Shown one piece after another: positions 18,587 through 29,711 of a stretch of DNA of 64,000 bases (position 1 is its first letter; each line of letters opens with the position of its first letter). This DNA is from Mesostigma viride. Its lineage: Eukaryota; Streptophyta; Mesostigmatophyceae; Mesostigmatales; Mesostigmataceae. A model generated the notes under the pieces. That model was not told the DNA's origin. It did not search any database and saw only the letters and a program-made list of their open reading frames with translations. Where the stretch lies: the NCBI GenBank assembly GCA_009746045.1, contig RPFO01000594.1:675449-739448 (forward strand), in the 5' to 3' direction. The translations under genes and the position numbers were made by a program.

Positions 18587-20493
18587 TAGTACTGCCCAAT
18601 AGCACCCTGTGAGGCATCAGACCTAACCTGGTATGGCAAGTCTGGGTTGGGGCCCACCAGTAAGGGAGCAGTGGTAAGCTTCTGCTTCAACACATCAAAA
18701 GCTTGCTGGCATGCTGCAGTCCACTCAAAGGGAACATCCTTCTTGAGCAGGGCTAACAGGGGACCAGAGATGGCCGCCATGTCAGGGATGAACCGTCGGT
18801 ACCAGCCCACCAGGCCCAGAAAGGATCTGACATCCTGAACTGACTTCAACACAGGCCACTCCAAAACAGCAGAGACCTTGCTGGCCTCAGGAGTCATACC
18901 TGCAGCGCTCAGCTGGTAGCCCAGAAACTTCACCTCTTGGCCCCACTCCACCTTGGACCTCTTCACCGACAGATGATACTGCTGGATCACCTTAAGGACC
19001 TCTTCCACGTTCTCCAGATGCTCCCTGAAGGTACGAGAGTGTACCAGAATGTCGTCCAGGTAGACGACCACACAAGTCCTGAAGACCACCCTGGTAGTGT
19101 CACACAAGTGGGCAATGTCCTTGAACCTGGGGTTGCGAAGGTCAGGTGAGATCTGCGGAAGGGCATTTCCAGTCAGGTGGCCAAAGATGGCATTGACAAA
19201 CATCTGCATGGTGGCAGGACTGTTAGAGGCACCCATGGGCATTACCGTCCACTGGAACTGTCCCCATGGGGTAGAAAAGGCCGTCTTGGGGATGTCCTCA
19301 GTAGCCACCCTGATCTGCCAGAAAGCATGCCTGAGGTCAAACTTGGTAAAGAAGGCAGCTCCTGCAGTCCTCTCCAGCAACTCATCAATTCTGGGCAGAG
19401 GGTACCTGGACTTGACAGTCACCTTGTTCAGTCCCCTCAGGTCAATGCACAACCTCCACCCCCCATCATGCTTGGGTACAAGCAAACACCCAGAACTGAA
19501 AGGGCTGTTAGCTGGGAGGATCAGACCAGCCTCCAACAGGCCAATAAGTATGGTCTTCAGCTCTGCCATCTCTGCAGGGCCCATCCTATACATAGGCACA
19601 AAAGGAGGACGAGCACCCTCTACCAACTTGATGACATGTGTGATGGGTCCCTCGGGAGGATACTGGGGCATCTTGTCCTCAAAGATGGCTCCATACCTGT
19701 CCAACAAGGCATCATGCTGTTGTTGTTGCTCAGTGGTGACAGTAGAGCTGACAGCATTGACAGAATGACCACTAGCAGACTCAGGTTCATTAGGCACCAA
19801 ATGCAGGAAAAAGATGTGTTCCACTGGATAGGTGGCCAAATAAGACAGAGTATGCTTGGCAGACCACACATGCTTCCGTAGGGCAGCCCGTTTCTCCTCC
19901 AAAGTCGGCTCTTGATCCACCCTTTCTGCACCTGCTTCCCCTCCCTTGCCATCATTGACAGCTGTCTGTGAGGAACAGCACTCAGTGGCTGTTCTTCTCC
20001 CCCCTGGCAACACACAGGTAGCATCCCACACGGCCCCATCCTTGAACTGGACCACCCTGTCAGGCCAAGAAATAGCAGGATTGGTGTCAGACAACCATGG
20101 GATCCCCAAAATCACATCTGCTGCCGTGAGGGGAATGACATCTGCTGTCACTTCCAAAGTCTGGGATGGACAAACTTGGAAGATGAGCTGCACATAGCCA
20201 GGTGAGCAGCTTCTCCTGCCATCAGAATACTGCACCATGACAGGTGTGGGGTGGGCCAACACAGGCAACTTCAACTCCTGCACCAAGGATGCAGCAATAT
20301 AATTACTGCCAGCACCAGAATCAATCATAAACAAGCAAGCTGGTTGAGCCAATGGAACTGGCACGTTGAGGAGCCTAGCCTGAAACTTGAGTAAGTGACC
20401 TGGTACAGGAGGACCCACAGGGACAGCAGGGTCAGAAGCACCCACAGTGTTCACTGGCCTAACGTCAACAGCAGGCAGGTCAGACCTGGCCAT
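18586..20493 (-). CDS. Chromovirus protease and reverse transcriptase
   Basis: Retropepsin active site DSGA at residues 58-61 with the second conserved strand AADVILGIPWL. RT follows with a complete set of motifs: LCIDLRGLN, TKFDLRHAFWQI, FQWTVMPMGASNSPA and the catalytic YLDD at residues 478-481, then the thumb/connection FLGLVGWYRRFI. The frame ends at a TAA that overlaps the next ATG (TAATG), inside RNase H. Re-initiation is possible, but the split domain makes a 1-nt deletion more likely. All catalytic residues up to this point are intact. An extra loop (about 40 residues, PQISPDLRNPRFKDIAHL) sits before YLDD. Confidence 0.92.
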   Translation of the reverse strand: MARSDLPAVDVRPVNTVGASDPAVPVGPPVPGHLLKFQARLLNVPVPLAQPACLFMIDSGAGSNYIAASLVQELKLPVLAHPTPVMVQYSDGRRSCSPGYVQLIFQVCPSQTLEVTADVIPLTAADVILGIPWLSDTNPAISWPDRVVQFKDGAVWDATCVLPGGRRTATECCSSQTAVNDGKGGEAGAERVDQEPTLEEKRAALRKHVWSAKHTLSYLATYPVEHIFFLHLVPNEPESASGHSVNAVSSTVTTEQQQQHDALLDRYGAIFEDKMPQYPPEGPITHVIKLVEGARPPFVPMYRMGPAEMAELKTILIGLLEAGLILPANSPFSSGCLLVPKHDGGWRLCIDLRGLNKVTVKSRYPLPRIDELLERTAGAAFFTKFDLRHAFWQIRVATEDIPKTAFSTPWGQFQWTVMPMGASNSPATMQMFVNAIFGHLTGNALPQISPDLRNPRFKDIAHLCDTTRVVFRTCVVVYLDDILVHSRTFREHLENVEEVLKVIQQYHLSVKRSKVEWGQEVKFLGYQLSAAGMTPEASKVSAVLEWPVLKSVQDVRSFLGLVGWYRRFIPDMAAISGPLLALLKKDVPFEWTAACQQAFDVLKQKLTTAPLLVGPNPDLPYQVRSDASQGAIGQY

Positions 20494-20519
20494 GACAGAA
20501 GGATGACCTGGGGACCCAA

Positions 20520-20846
20520 CTAGTTTTTTGACTCAGGTGGGTCTGGGAGTGCTCCACTGCTTGATGGTGGAAGCTGCTCAGGTGGTGCTGGAGGCTCATC
20601 CTCGTCACCCCCATCCTCCTCATCTGCCAGCAGCTGCATGAGAGCGTTCACCATCCTACGCTTATCCTGTCTGCTGAAGGGTCGAGCGCGGGACTGGAAC
20701 CTCCCAGAGGGCTGGAAGTTGGGCTGGAACCCTGGCTGCATCCGGTGATCGCCAGCAGGAACGCCAGGAGGAAGGCTGGGTGGCCTGGGAGATGGTAAGG
20801 CGCCAAATGTCCATCTTCCCAGTAAAAGTCCTAAATTTAGGACCAA
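20520..20846 (-). CDS. Chromovirus gag, C-terminal part after an insertion
   Basis: Pro/Gln/Arg-rich reading (GFQPNFQPSGRFQSRARPF) followed by an acidic tail ending at 20,520, 27 bp before the pol ATG. It is typical of a gag C-terminus beyond the zinc knuckle. Its first codons up to about 20,825 come from the inserted sequence. Confidence 0.6.
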   Translation of the reverse strand: MVLNLGLLLGRWTFGALPSPRPPSLPPGVPAGDHRMQPGFQPNFQPSGRFQSRARPFSRQDKRRMVNALMQLLADEEDGGDEDEPPAPPEQLPPSSSGALPDPPESKN

Positions 20847-22565
20847 GTGGAATTAAAAAATATATATGCAAACATTAAAATTTGACCCTGGCATTCGTGC
20901 CCATGACAGATAACACACTTTTTTAGTTTCTATCAAAAACCTGGGGTCAAATAATTACATTTAGTGCATGAATGGGCCCTGCCACCTGCCAGACCTCAAA
21001 GCGCGAATTTGGCCAAAATGTGGGTTTTAGGACCATTAGGACCAATTATTGTCAACGCATGACCATGCTATCCACACGGTCCCTTGAGCATCTTACAAGC
21101 GCTAGGGGACCCTACGAGGCCTTGGGATGGCGGGGCAGCGTATAACAAGGCCATACCCTGCTGTGGCTGCCTCTATATATACGCGTGATTAACGGTGTCA
21201 CAGATGGTGCAGGTAATGCAATATAGGGTTGCATGGTTGCTGAGGTTGCCCGGCTTGAACATGGCCCACCCCTTGCGGTAAACTTTCTCTAAGCATATGC
21301 CAAACCTTCTTTGACATCACGGACATGCTGGCCACCACCCAGCGATGAAAAAACATTGCATTTGCATTGCAACTAACACATGAATGCAGCCAAATCAAGT
21401 TACAAAACAACGTTGTGCTAACATGCAACGCTTTGTGAGCGAATTCAGGGTGCATGTAACACGTAAACCATAATGTATATACTGTCTGAGAACACCCTGA
21501 ACGACTGCAGGCCATAGGACCATGGTTTATAACTAACACATGAGTAAAACTGCTCTTACGCATGTGTGTTTTAGCTGCAGCGGACGACGAAGATAGAGAC
21601 GTAAAAAATTGTATGACGTAAACCAACTATGTGTGACAGTTATGTGCACAGAGAGCGTCCCCTCTTTTTAGGCATAGCTGGCTGACTCAAAACACCACGA
21701 CAGCGTTGCCAGTTACACTCATGATCTAGGACAACCCGGCACTTACCTGCTACTTACGTCGCCTCATTCCAGATGGTTGCAAAAAAGTCGCTGAAATCCG
21801 CAGCGAGGTCAGCTTTCAGTGAGCTGAGCGCACCAAAGCTGGCCAACCGGTTCGACAATGATATAAACCACGCTTGTGCTGCGTTCTAGGTCCAAGAAAT
21901 ACCGAAAGTGAAGACCTATAAGGTGCGCTCGCTGCCCAGCCTGAACGTCCCTAAAACATGGTCGACAATGGAAATCGGGCAAGAATATCACGGCCCAGGC
22001 GCTCCCATGTCAAATACTCCGTTTCTAAACTCCAGACTATAATAAAAATCGTCCGCAAAAATTTCCTGGCTTGATTCGCACCACCATTGCTAATACACTA
22101 ACATGTTTGTGCCAAAATCGACCCTCCGCGAGCAGGCGATCTGCGACCCATTTGTGTTGTGCCGCTGTGATACAGCGCTACACATAAAAACTTGCGCAGA
22201 AAATATTCACAGCCTTTAAGCATAACTAACAACCTTTCGTTTTTGCTACTGGGCGCCCGAAATGATAAACGCACGTGAAAACGCCGGCCACGATTGTCAG
22301 GTCGCCATATCCACCTCACTTCATTCCCGCACCCACTTTTTCGCTCCAAAATCGGTTATATTTTTGGTCGAGGTACCTACTTTCCCGCCATTATACCCGG
22401 TACCCGGGTACGGAATCCGGGTACCATGTGCCGGTACCACGGGTCGGGTACATCATGCCGGGTACGGTCCACATGGGGTACGGTCCATATAGTGACCCCC
22501 CCCCCCGGTACCTCGGTTATAGTGACCACTAGGACGATTTAGGACAAAGTCCTAAATTTAGGACC
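20825..22565. mobile_element. 1.7-kb insertion in chromovirus gag bounded by a palindromic repeat
   Basis: The 20-mer AAAGTCCTAAATTTAGGACC stands at both ends (20,825-20,844 and 22,546-22,565). Its inner 16 bases are a perfect palindrome, so it is at once a direct and an inverted repeat. Further AGGAC copies lie just inside both ends. The interior is AT-rich on the left and holds GGGTACC/GGTACGG repeats at 22,400-22,515. No transposase is visible. Exact breakpoints in gag are not resolved: a simple 20-bp duplication would leave a stop. Confidence 0.6.
22400..22515. repeat. GGTACC-rich short repeats
   Basis: Irregular repeats of GGGTACC, GGTACGG and CGGGTAC ending in a C10 run, inside the 1.7-kb insertion. 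Confidence 0.6.
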
Positions 22566-24048
22566 GTGGGATGATTAACACAAAAGGTCCTCTCGTGGCA
22601 GGGGGAAACTGGTCCCGTCTAGGGCAGTCCCGTGCAAAGTGACCTGGCTGGTTGCAGATAAAACAGTTACCCTGGGTGGGATCCAAGGCATTGAGCTCCC
22701 CCAGGAGGTCATCCAGCTGGTTCAGGGACTTCTTGATGGGTGGCACTGGCGTGGCCACAGGCTCCCACTTGACAGAAAAAGCAGGCACACGACAGAGGGT
22801 GAGCACATAAGACAACACCTTGTCCCATTGCCAGTCCACATAGTCGAACTGGGAGAAGTGCTTGTCCACATCCAGTCGCACGTGGGGAGCCATGCCATGC
22901 AGGAGTCTGTGCAGCGCCTCTGCGTCAGAGCATTGGGGAATCTTGGCTCTAAGGTTGGTGAATTGCTCCACGAACTGTGGCAGCGTCAAACCAGCCTGTG
23001 TACAGTTAGCCAGTGCGTCCCGATCCATGCGAAGCTGATCCTGGGGTAACAGAAACCGGCGAAAACCCAATAAGAGAGAGGGAAGGTCGGTACACGCACG
23101 TCCAGCCACAGAACGCAAGAACTCATCAAAACGGTCGCTGGCACTGTCACTCATCCGCTGCCTAACCATTCTCTTCTGGATGTCCATCGTGAGACGTTCC
23201 TCTGCCTTGGGCCCGTAGTTGGCGAAGTGAATAGCGAAGACATCCTGAAACTTGGTGGAGAAATGGTCGAAGCTGCGATGGGTAAGGTTGGTCAGCGATA
23301 GCTTGTCTACCGACTCCACCTTGGGGAAAGGAACAGTACGAGGATACAAAGACGTGAGCTCCATCACTGGGGCAGGTGGTGCATTCTGACTCCCCGGCAA
23401 TGTCGCAGCCACCGAGAACCGTGGAGGCTCATGCCCCTGTGCATCTGTCCCTTCATCAACAAAAGGAGCGTCAGCCGCATATACCCTTCGTATACCCAGT
23501 GTTGGAGACGGTTGATCCACGAAAACAGACTCTCCATCGCCCGCCTGCCCTTGCGACTCAAGTTGCTGCACACGCGCAATAGTCCTACCCACACTCTTCT
23601 CCAGCGCTTCCGCCACACTTCTAGCTCTCGCAGCTTCCTCACGTTCATGTTGTAATCGAATTTTCTCCGCTGTCAGCTCGTCAGCCGCTAGCCGAGTGCC
23701 GTCTCGCCCCGGCACCGTGTTGTAGCCAAAACGAATAGCCGAACCGTATTCGGGTGCTGGCGAACGCGTGTCCTCCACGTTGGAGAACCGTGGTCCACCT
23801 CTACCAGTGCCACGCAAGGAGGGCTCGCCTGGTTGCACACCGAGGGGCAAGATGGAGAACTTTGGGCCGACCGACAGCGAATATCTGCGGGAAGCAGACA
23901 TTAAGGTGGTATCTCCAAATAGTTGACGTCTGGGAGTAGATGATGAAGCCCTTTCATCACCGGTCGTCCGTTGAGCTGCTAAAGATGTGGTTGCATCTTC
24001 AACTCTCTTACTTGATAACGGTGGTTGTGTCTCCGGGTTACTCATCAC
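22558..24048 (-). CDS. Chromovirus gag with zinc knuckle
   Basis: 496 codons from the ATG at 24,048. A Ser/Thr-rich N-terminus and a coiled-coil-like segment (about residues 130-170) are followed by the retrotransposon gag capsid core, including HRSFDHFSTKFQDVFAIHF and FRRFLLPQDQLRMDRD. A CX2CX4HX4C knuckle (CFICNQPGHFARDC) lies near residue 473. The last codons run into the 20-bp palindromic repeat of the inserted element, so the true C-terminus is the piece at 20,520-20,846. Gag forms the particle and binds genomic RNA. Confidence 0.88.
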   Translation of the reverse strand: MMSNPETQPPLSSKRVEDATTSLAAQRTTGDERASSSTPRRQLFGDTTLMSASRRYSLSVGPKFSILPLGVQPGEPSLRGTGRGGPRFSNVEDTRSPAPEYGSAIRFGYNTVPGRDGTRLAADELTAEKIRLQHEREEAARARSVAEALEKSVGRTIARVQQLESQGQAGDGESVFVDQPSPTLGIRRVYAADAPFVDEGTDAQGHEPPRFSVAATLPGSQNAPPAPVMELTSLYPRTVPFPKVESVDKLSLTNLTHRSFDHFSTKFQDVFAIHFANYGPKAEERLTMDIQKRMVRQRMSDSASDRFDEFLRSVAGRACTDLPSLLLGFRRFLLPQDQLRMDRDALANCTQAGLTLPQFVEQFTNLRAKIPQCSDAEALHRLLHGMAPHVRLDVDKHFSQFDYVDWQWDKVLSYVLTLCRVPAFSVKWEPVATPVPPIKKSLNQLDDLLGELNALDPTQGNCFICNQPGHFARDCPRRDQFPPATRGPFVLIIPRS

Positions 24049-24255
24049 TCCATGGGTCGCGCATGCCGGACTGGGGAAACGTTAGAGGCTTGTACGCTCA
24101 AAGCAGCTCTCAGAGCAAGACTGTCACATAAGGATGAGTCACACTCTAAAAACTGTCCGAACACACAGCATAACGTACCCTCTCTGGGTCAGGCAAGAAT
24201 TCCATTGTTAACCGTGAACTAATACTATCAAGACAACCAACACCGAGGTAGAAAC

Positions 24256-24267
24256 CTCCGATACCAA
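24256..24267 (-). other. Primer binding site of the chromovirus
   Basis: Directly after the 5' LTR on the minus strand is TTGGTATCGGAG. It differs by one base from the classical TGGTATCAGAG site complementary to initiator tRNA-Met. Confidence 0.8.
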
Positions 24268-24971
24268 TGTAACGACTAAAAATGTTGTGTTTGCAACAGC
24301 CTCAGTTTCAACATTGATGTGAAAAGATCTTTATACCTGGGTTGGAGTCGCGATAGATAACTTCACGTCCAGAGAAGCAATGAAGATGGATCTTCAACAG
24401 TTAAGGGAATGAGTCCCCACCCTTGTTAGACACAACAGACAATGTTATATCCAAGTCGACTATCTGTTGAAGTTATAGTTGACTTTTAGCGAGGGTTGTT
24501 TGATTGATGAAACAAGGAATCCCTTGAATTACACCATAGCTTTAGCTTTCTTACACGCACACGTTTCCAGCCGCCACAAACTGGATAAAAATCATCATGC
24601 ACGCAGGGTCGGCTCAGCCCTAACTCGGAAGGACCAATCAAAAGTGAGAATCACTCAAGATAAGATCTTAGCTTCCAAATCTTCAACACAACACAAAGCC
24701 AGCACATACAGAATCTCCATGACCTGGAACCAGATCCACCAGGTGCAACGGTATTAATGAGAATCTATGACTGACTGAACACAACCATGCAAAGTACCCT
24801 ACGTGGATCAGGCCACGACCAATGAGGGTAGAACAATAATATCTGCAGATCTCAGCAGGCACACTATCTATCAGACGTCGCAGCCTCCTAACTTCCCAAA
24901 TAATTGTCCTAAAGAACTCATAATCAGATAAATCAGTAGGAAAACTTTGGATGTAACATTTGGTTGTTACA
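24268..24971 (-). repeat. 5' LTR of the chromovirus
   Basis: 704 bp, nearly identical to the 3' LTR. It should contain the promoter for the minus-strand transcript. Confidence 0.95.
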
Positions 24972-25408
24972 AGGTGGCACCCCAAAAACCTTAAAATTTG
25001 ACCCATGCTAATATCACTTGAAATTCATTTGCACAATGCTGAGTTATGATTGGGGGCACTAAATAACATCTCTAGTGAGTTGTCCATGCACTTGTTGGGG
25101 GTACTACCCCCATATATACGCCAATAATGCGCTATAAATAGCAAAAGACGCTAATTAGGGCTGGGTATGCCCCAGCCAATTCACTTATTTGTTGGCTACC
25201 AAAAATCAAGGTCATATAGTTCCCTGAGTTTGTAGCTTGCTGAGCTATTTACATCATGGAAATGGCAAAACCTTGAACAGTTATTAATTTTCCCGCAAAA
25301 CAGGTCATTTTTTACCGGACATTGGGAATAAACATGTCATAAACACTTCCGATAAGGCCACAAAATCAACAAAAATTCCGGCTAACAGGGGGACAGCGGT
25401 GTTCCAAG

Positions 25409-25797
25409 TCCCAGGTCATTCCGACAAGTCTAGCTCAAGTTATTGCGTCAGACGTGTTTTCAGAAAAATGCCCGCTAAAACAGAAAATGTCACTATATCA
25501 GCCCTTGTAAGCATCCTGCACAAGGCAGGCAGGGCAAAACCAATCCCCCTTGGGCTTCTTAGTCAACGGGGGGTCAGCGCAGCACCCATGCAGTCCTCCC
25601 TTGCACCCGAATGTGCTGCACAGCAGGAAAGGACACCGTCAATTTCATCGGGGGACGCACATGCAAGGCAAGGAATATCATCACATCATTCTCATCATCA
25701 CTACTACCTTCCCCATCGTCCTCCTGCCCCTCCCTTTGCATCACGTCGTGGCAGCCACCCTTAAAACAGGTCATTCCGACAAGTCTAGCTCAAGTAA
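25409..25797 (+). repeat. 29-bp direct repeat pair
   Basis: CAGGTCATTCCGACAAGTCT plus GAGCTCAAGT-like continuation occurs at 25,409-25,437 and 25,767-25,796, about 360 bp apart, inside the 2.7-kb insertion. The flanks differ. Confidence 0.7.
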
Positions 25798-27624
25798 TAA
25801 GGTTATGCGTGCTAAAACCTGAACATAAGCTTAAGGGGGGTTTTCTTTGTATACATGGCCACTTAGGCATGATGTTTTCCATCCAAAAAGCCAGAAAGCA
25901 TGCCCCGCTCGATCACAAAACATAAGCAAACGGCTAGGCACCACATCTGCCCTCACCTGCCCTCGGCATGGCCAACCTTGCCAGCGCAAGCATAGCAACA
26001 CGATCGCTAGGCATATATGCCAAGAGAGCATACACTATACACTACCCAAGGTTACCTTGTAAACATAATGCCAAGAACTCAGCAAATCTATGATCAAAAG
26101 CACATATAATTAACTCTAGCACACTGATGACGACACATGCTCAAGGTTGGGGGTCACTGTGTCACGCACAGATGGGTTTCCTAGACGACCACTCACCACC
26201 TGACAAGGCGCTAAGGACCACTCAGAAAGCAAGTAAACACAATCACACTTTACATGCCATCAACATGGATCAAATCCATGCTGAATATGTTATGAAGTAC
26301 AAAGGGGTGGCCACGCACCTCATACTCCTTCACCGTCCCTCGAGCATGGCCAGCCTTATAAGTACGCGAATAGCAATTATGATGATGGCACTAACATGCA
26401 TTACCAGCATTCTCTATGTTTCTCCCAGGTTAGAGTGTAAGGGTTATGCCAACCAAGCTTACCAACACAGCAACAACTCCTTAACTGCCCTACCCGACAT
26501 GGGCAACAAACTGGAACTATGGAGGGCAAGGAACCAAGGAGATCATGGCATACAAAGCTTGCATGCAGTCAACCATGTCAACCATGGTTGGCTCAGCACA
26601 TTGCTGTCTTGTCACATCATCATAACAAGGAAAGCTCAAGTAAACCAATGATGGCAGCTATCTACATGCAGTCACACAAATGCAATATCTCCAACATGAT
26701 CGTCGATAAAAAAACTTCCTTCCCTGCACGATAAAGTGCAAAGAAACCAGTGGCGGCCGTTCAGCTTCTGACCGCTGTGATGCCGCTGCGAGGAAAGGGT
26801 GCGTCACTATCACACAACAAGAAGCGTCCATACGCACAACATCCTTGCCAGAACACGTGCTATGAAATCCCTTACGCCTTCCCTAGGATCTATCGGTTGA
26901 GACTGAAGCGGATTTGATCAAGACATCAACGAAAAGAAGCTAAAGCTGCCAGGTATTCGTCAACACGACGGCGAGCAACGGAGAGTTAACTGGCGGAAAC
27001 TGACCAAAACGAACGCAAAAAACTTCGAACGATGAGCTCTTCGAAGAAAGAACTGATAGTAGATAACAGTCGCCACAAATCTATACCTTGCCCTCGTAGA
27101 TCCCTCGCCCAGGCGCGCAACAACTGCCGTTCTTCCATGGAAGGTTCCGACATGCACTGCGCAGGCCTCAAGAAATACTTACCGAGAATGGCCGAAAATG
27201 TAGCAAAAAGCACCCGTTCGGTTTAGAATTCGATGCTACCGATATGAATGCATCCTTCACGGTCAAAAAGACCCCCAAAACAGAGAATTTACTGCCGCAA
27301 TCACGAATTCTATTTTATTCCGCGCGACCAAAAAATGCAGATTACCCCCCATGCCGACGGCAGTAAAAGAAAGCAGCGGTATTGTAAACCAGCCACTTGC
27401 CGCCGCAACCCAACATCATTAAATCATCGTCTTCAACATCCAAGCATTTTTTTTGCATTTCTCTAGCCCTACATTGCTAGTTTCGCCTAAACGCAGTCGC
27501 CATGGCCACTTCCGCAAGTGGTGCGCGCACGGAGCACCCACTTTTCACGGTACGGCCGGTGCCGCGAATTTTTTCGCGCGGAAAATATTCGGCGCGCCAC
27601 GTCCCCTTAACAGGGCTAGAGAGG

Positions 27625-27690
27625 AATGGGTTTTTTTCGGGGAAATGGGTATATTTTATTAGCCAATTATGGACCAAAGAGGTGAGAGGG
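27625..27690 (-). repeat. Short poly(A)-tailed retrosequence, copy 1
   Basis: On the minus strand it starts TTTCCCCTCTCACC, contains TTGGTCCATAATTGG and ends CCCCG plus seven A. The same about 60-bp body occurs at 32,915-32,985 with twelve A and a target duplication. Confidence 0.6.
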
Positions 27691-27717
27691 GAAATGAGTA
27701 TCAGCGAATCCTAATGA

Positions 27718-28660
27718 AGGTGGGCACACACACGTGTGGCGGTGACAGGTGAAAGGCTAATAGGGCGCGTTATTAGACCAGGGAAGCCATTGGACCTGAG
27801 TGATGTCGCCATGAGGCATACTGGTGAATACCTGATTACGGCCCAGTAGATCATGAAAAAGCTGGAGCGGGCTGGGCTTGTCGTTATTGGGCCCTGGGTC
27901 CCACACCCTGTGTTGTTCCTGAGAGAGGAATGGGTTTGTCCTGATCCACGTAGTAAGTCCCAGGTACCACCTGTAATGACACCGATTGAGGCACTGCCAC
28001 AAGGGGCCAGAAAGCTCAGACTGAAGTTTGTCTGCAAGCATAAACCCCAGGCAGATGGGACACCTCCCATTTTTCATGCCAGACCTTGTGTCACGGAGTT
28101 CCGGGGCTCCACTGAGCTAACAGAGGCTGAACTGTATACCCCTGGTATTCAGCAGACGTCTCTTAAGGTCCTGTTGGCAACTTTCCTTCACCATCTGAAT
28201 GCTGGCAAGGACTACGTGTGTAAAGCCACTGACATTAAGCGTGCCTTCCTTAAAGGCAACCCTGACATAGCCCAAAAGGTGTGGAGGGGTCAAGTCTATG
28301 TGGTCAACACCCCCAAAGTCTGGTCTGGGGACATCAAGGAACCTCATCTAAGGCCTAACTTGGGGGTAGAAGGGCTTCAGTCAGCACCTAAAATTTTTAG
28401 GCTGTCTGCCCAAGAGGTCTTCCTGAAGCTGGGGGCCCAGTATGATGATATTGACCCTTGTTTCTTCACCATCCCTCATCCTGCTGGCATGATGATGTTT
28501 GTGTGGCATGGGGATGATCAGCTCATTACTGGTCCCAGGGCAGCTGACAGTGGAGGATTTCATTGCTCAAGTGTCTGCTAGCTTTGAATTAGGCAAGCAG
28601 CTGGAGCTGGGAAAAGATCCTGTCAAGTTCTGTGGCATCATTCTGAACCTGTTTAAGGAG
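27718..28660 (+). pseudogene. Copia-type reverse transcriptase, damaged
   Basis: From 27,718 the frame reads RWAHTRVAVTGERLIGRV, meets a TAG at 27,848-27,850, then continues through copia RT blocks: LPQGARKLRLKFVCKHK, TPGIQQTSLKVLLATF, KATDIKRAFLKG and the catalytic region MFVWHGDDQLITG. The active site has GDD preceded by WH, where copia RTs usually have YVDD. A 1-nt shift near 28,535 moves to the frame VEDFIAQVSASFELGKQ, which reaches the CACTA-type insertion at 28,661 and continues at 39,766. Dead in its present form because of the stop and the shift. Confidence 0.8.
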
Positions 28661-28699
28661 CACTATACTTTTCGTCCGAGGGTGGTAAAAAGCATCCGA

Positions 28700-28990
28700 G
28701 GCGTAAATTACGAGGTGGTAATTTACCGTCAAGAATACTCTTACAGTTTAGATACTACGTCGTAATCTGTCTCGTAAGTTACGAATTAGATCCGAGATGA
28801 GATCCGACGAGTAATTTACGAGGTAGTAATTTACGAGGTAGTAATTTACGAGGTAGTAATTTACGAGGTAGTAATGTACGAGGTAGTAATGTACGAGGTA
28901 GTAATGTACGAGGTAGTAATTTACGAGGTAGTAAGGTACGAGGTAGTAATTTGCGAGGTAGTAATCTACGAGTTGGTAATTTACGATCCC
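28700..28990. repeat. Left subterminal repeats of CACTA-type element 2
   Basis: About ten copies of the 15-bp unit GAGGTAGTAATTTAC with point changes (TTTAC, TGTAC, TTTGC). The right end has scattered GTAATTTAC copies at 39,530-39,740. Confidence 0.8.
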
Positions 28991-29711
28991 GGTACTCGGT
29001 CCCGTAGGTTACGACGTCGTATGCTTCTCGCGTACACTACCGGTACTACAATCATGTCGCTATGTCGTTCTGAATTGCAGTACGCATGTCACTTATCAGA
29101 ATTTCACTTTGATTTCACTTATCATTTCGGTCAACCTAACCCCTAACACCCATTTACCCGGGGGAAAAAAATGAATGGCATTTGCAGCAAGGCTCATGCA
29201 AGACGAGTTCCTATTTCATAAAAAATTTCATTATTAAATGCAGGATTACATGTCATGCACAAAAATCCAACGCCTTCACAGAAAATAGCATATCAAGTCT
29301 TCTGACGACAATATCAAGTCAATATCAAATTCGTGGCTTCTCTTCGTGGCTTGAAATACTGTTTCCATGCGGTGCTTAGGACAGCTCCGGGGATGTCGGC
29401 ACCGCACAGAAGCTCCATCCGGGAGCAAGTGCGCCGGGGGAAGATGTTGTACATCCAGAGCTCGATATGTGCGGGAAGCCGTCGTGTTGGAAACCGAGGT
29501 GTCTGCACATAATTCCGCGCGCAGGCAGCTTGTGCCTTTACGGGGGAAGACCTGCGACACAAAAACCGTGTCCGGACAATGCAATACGGAGAAATGGCAA
29601 CGGCAGATGGAGTCGGCTAAGGCCGCTTGTAAGGAAAGTGATTTTTAATGCACGAATAAATGTATAATGCATGCTACATCGCCATCGCTTGGGCGGTGAA
29701 AAGACAAGGAC

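Larger units (their letters stand above)
13830..24971 (-). mobile_element. Full-length Ty3/gypsy chromovirus
   Basis: Two 704-bp LTRs (13,830-14,533 and 24,268-24,971), TG...CA ends, and a 5-bp duplication AGGTG on each side (13,825-13,829 and 24,972-24,976). The element reads on the minus strand: gag with zinc knuckle, protease-RT, RNase H, integrase with chromodomain, then an extra ORF. I found a single base difference between the LTRs, so insertion was recent. A 1.7-kb insertion sits in gag, and at least two 1-nt frame breaks lie in pol. Confidence 0.95.
24978..27717. mobile_element. 2.7-kb insertion of unknown type in the copia-like element
   Basis: The copia-like polyprotein frame stops at AGGTGG (24,972-24,977) and resumes at a second AGGTGG (27,718-27,723). 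Joining there gives KWMEAFKGRWAHTRVAVTGE in frame. The ends have no inverted repeat and no long ORF. The interior includes a 29-bp direct repeat and a short poly(A)-tailed sequence near the right end. The left duplication coincides with that of the chromovirus, which landed next to it. Confidence 0.6.

Noticed and set aside
18586-18588. Programmed stop-restart (TAATG) in the chromovirus
   Set aside because: The junction lies inside the RNase H domain, so separate translation would split the enzyme; a 1-nt loss is simpler.
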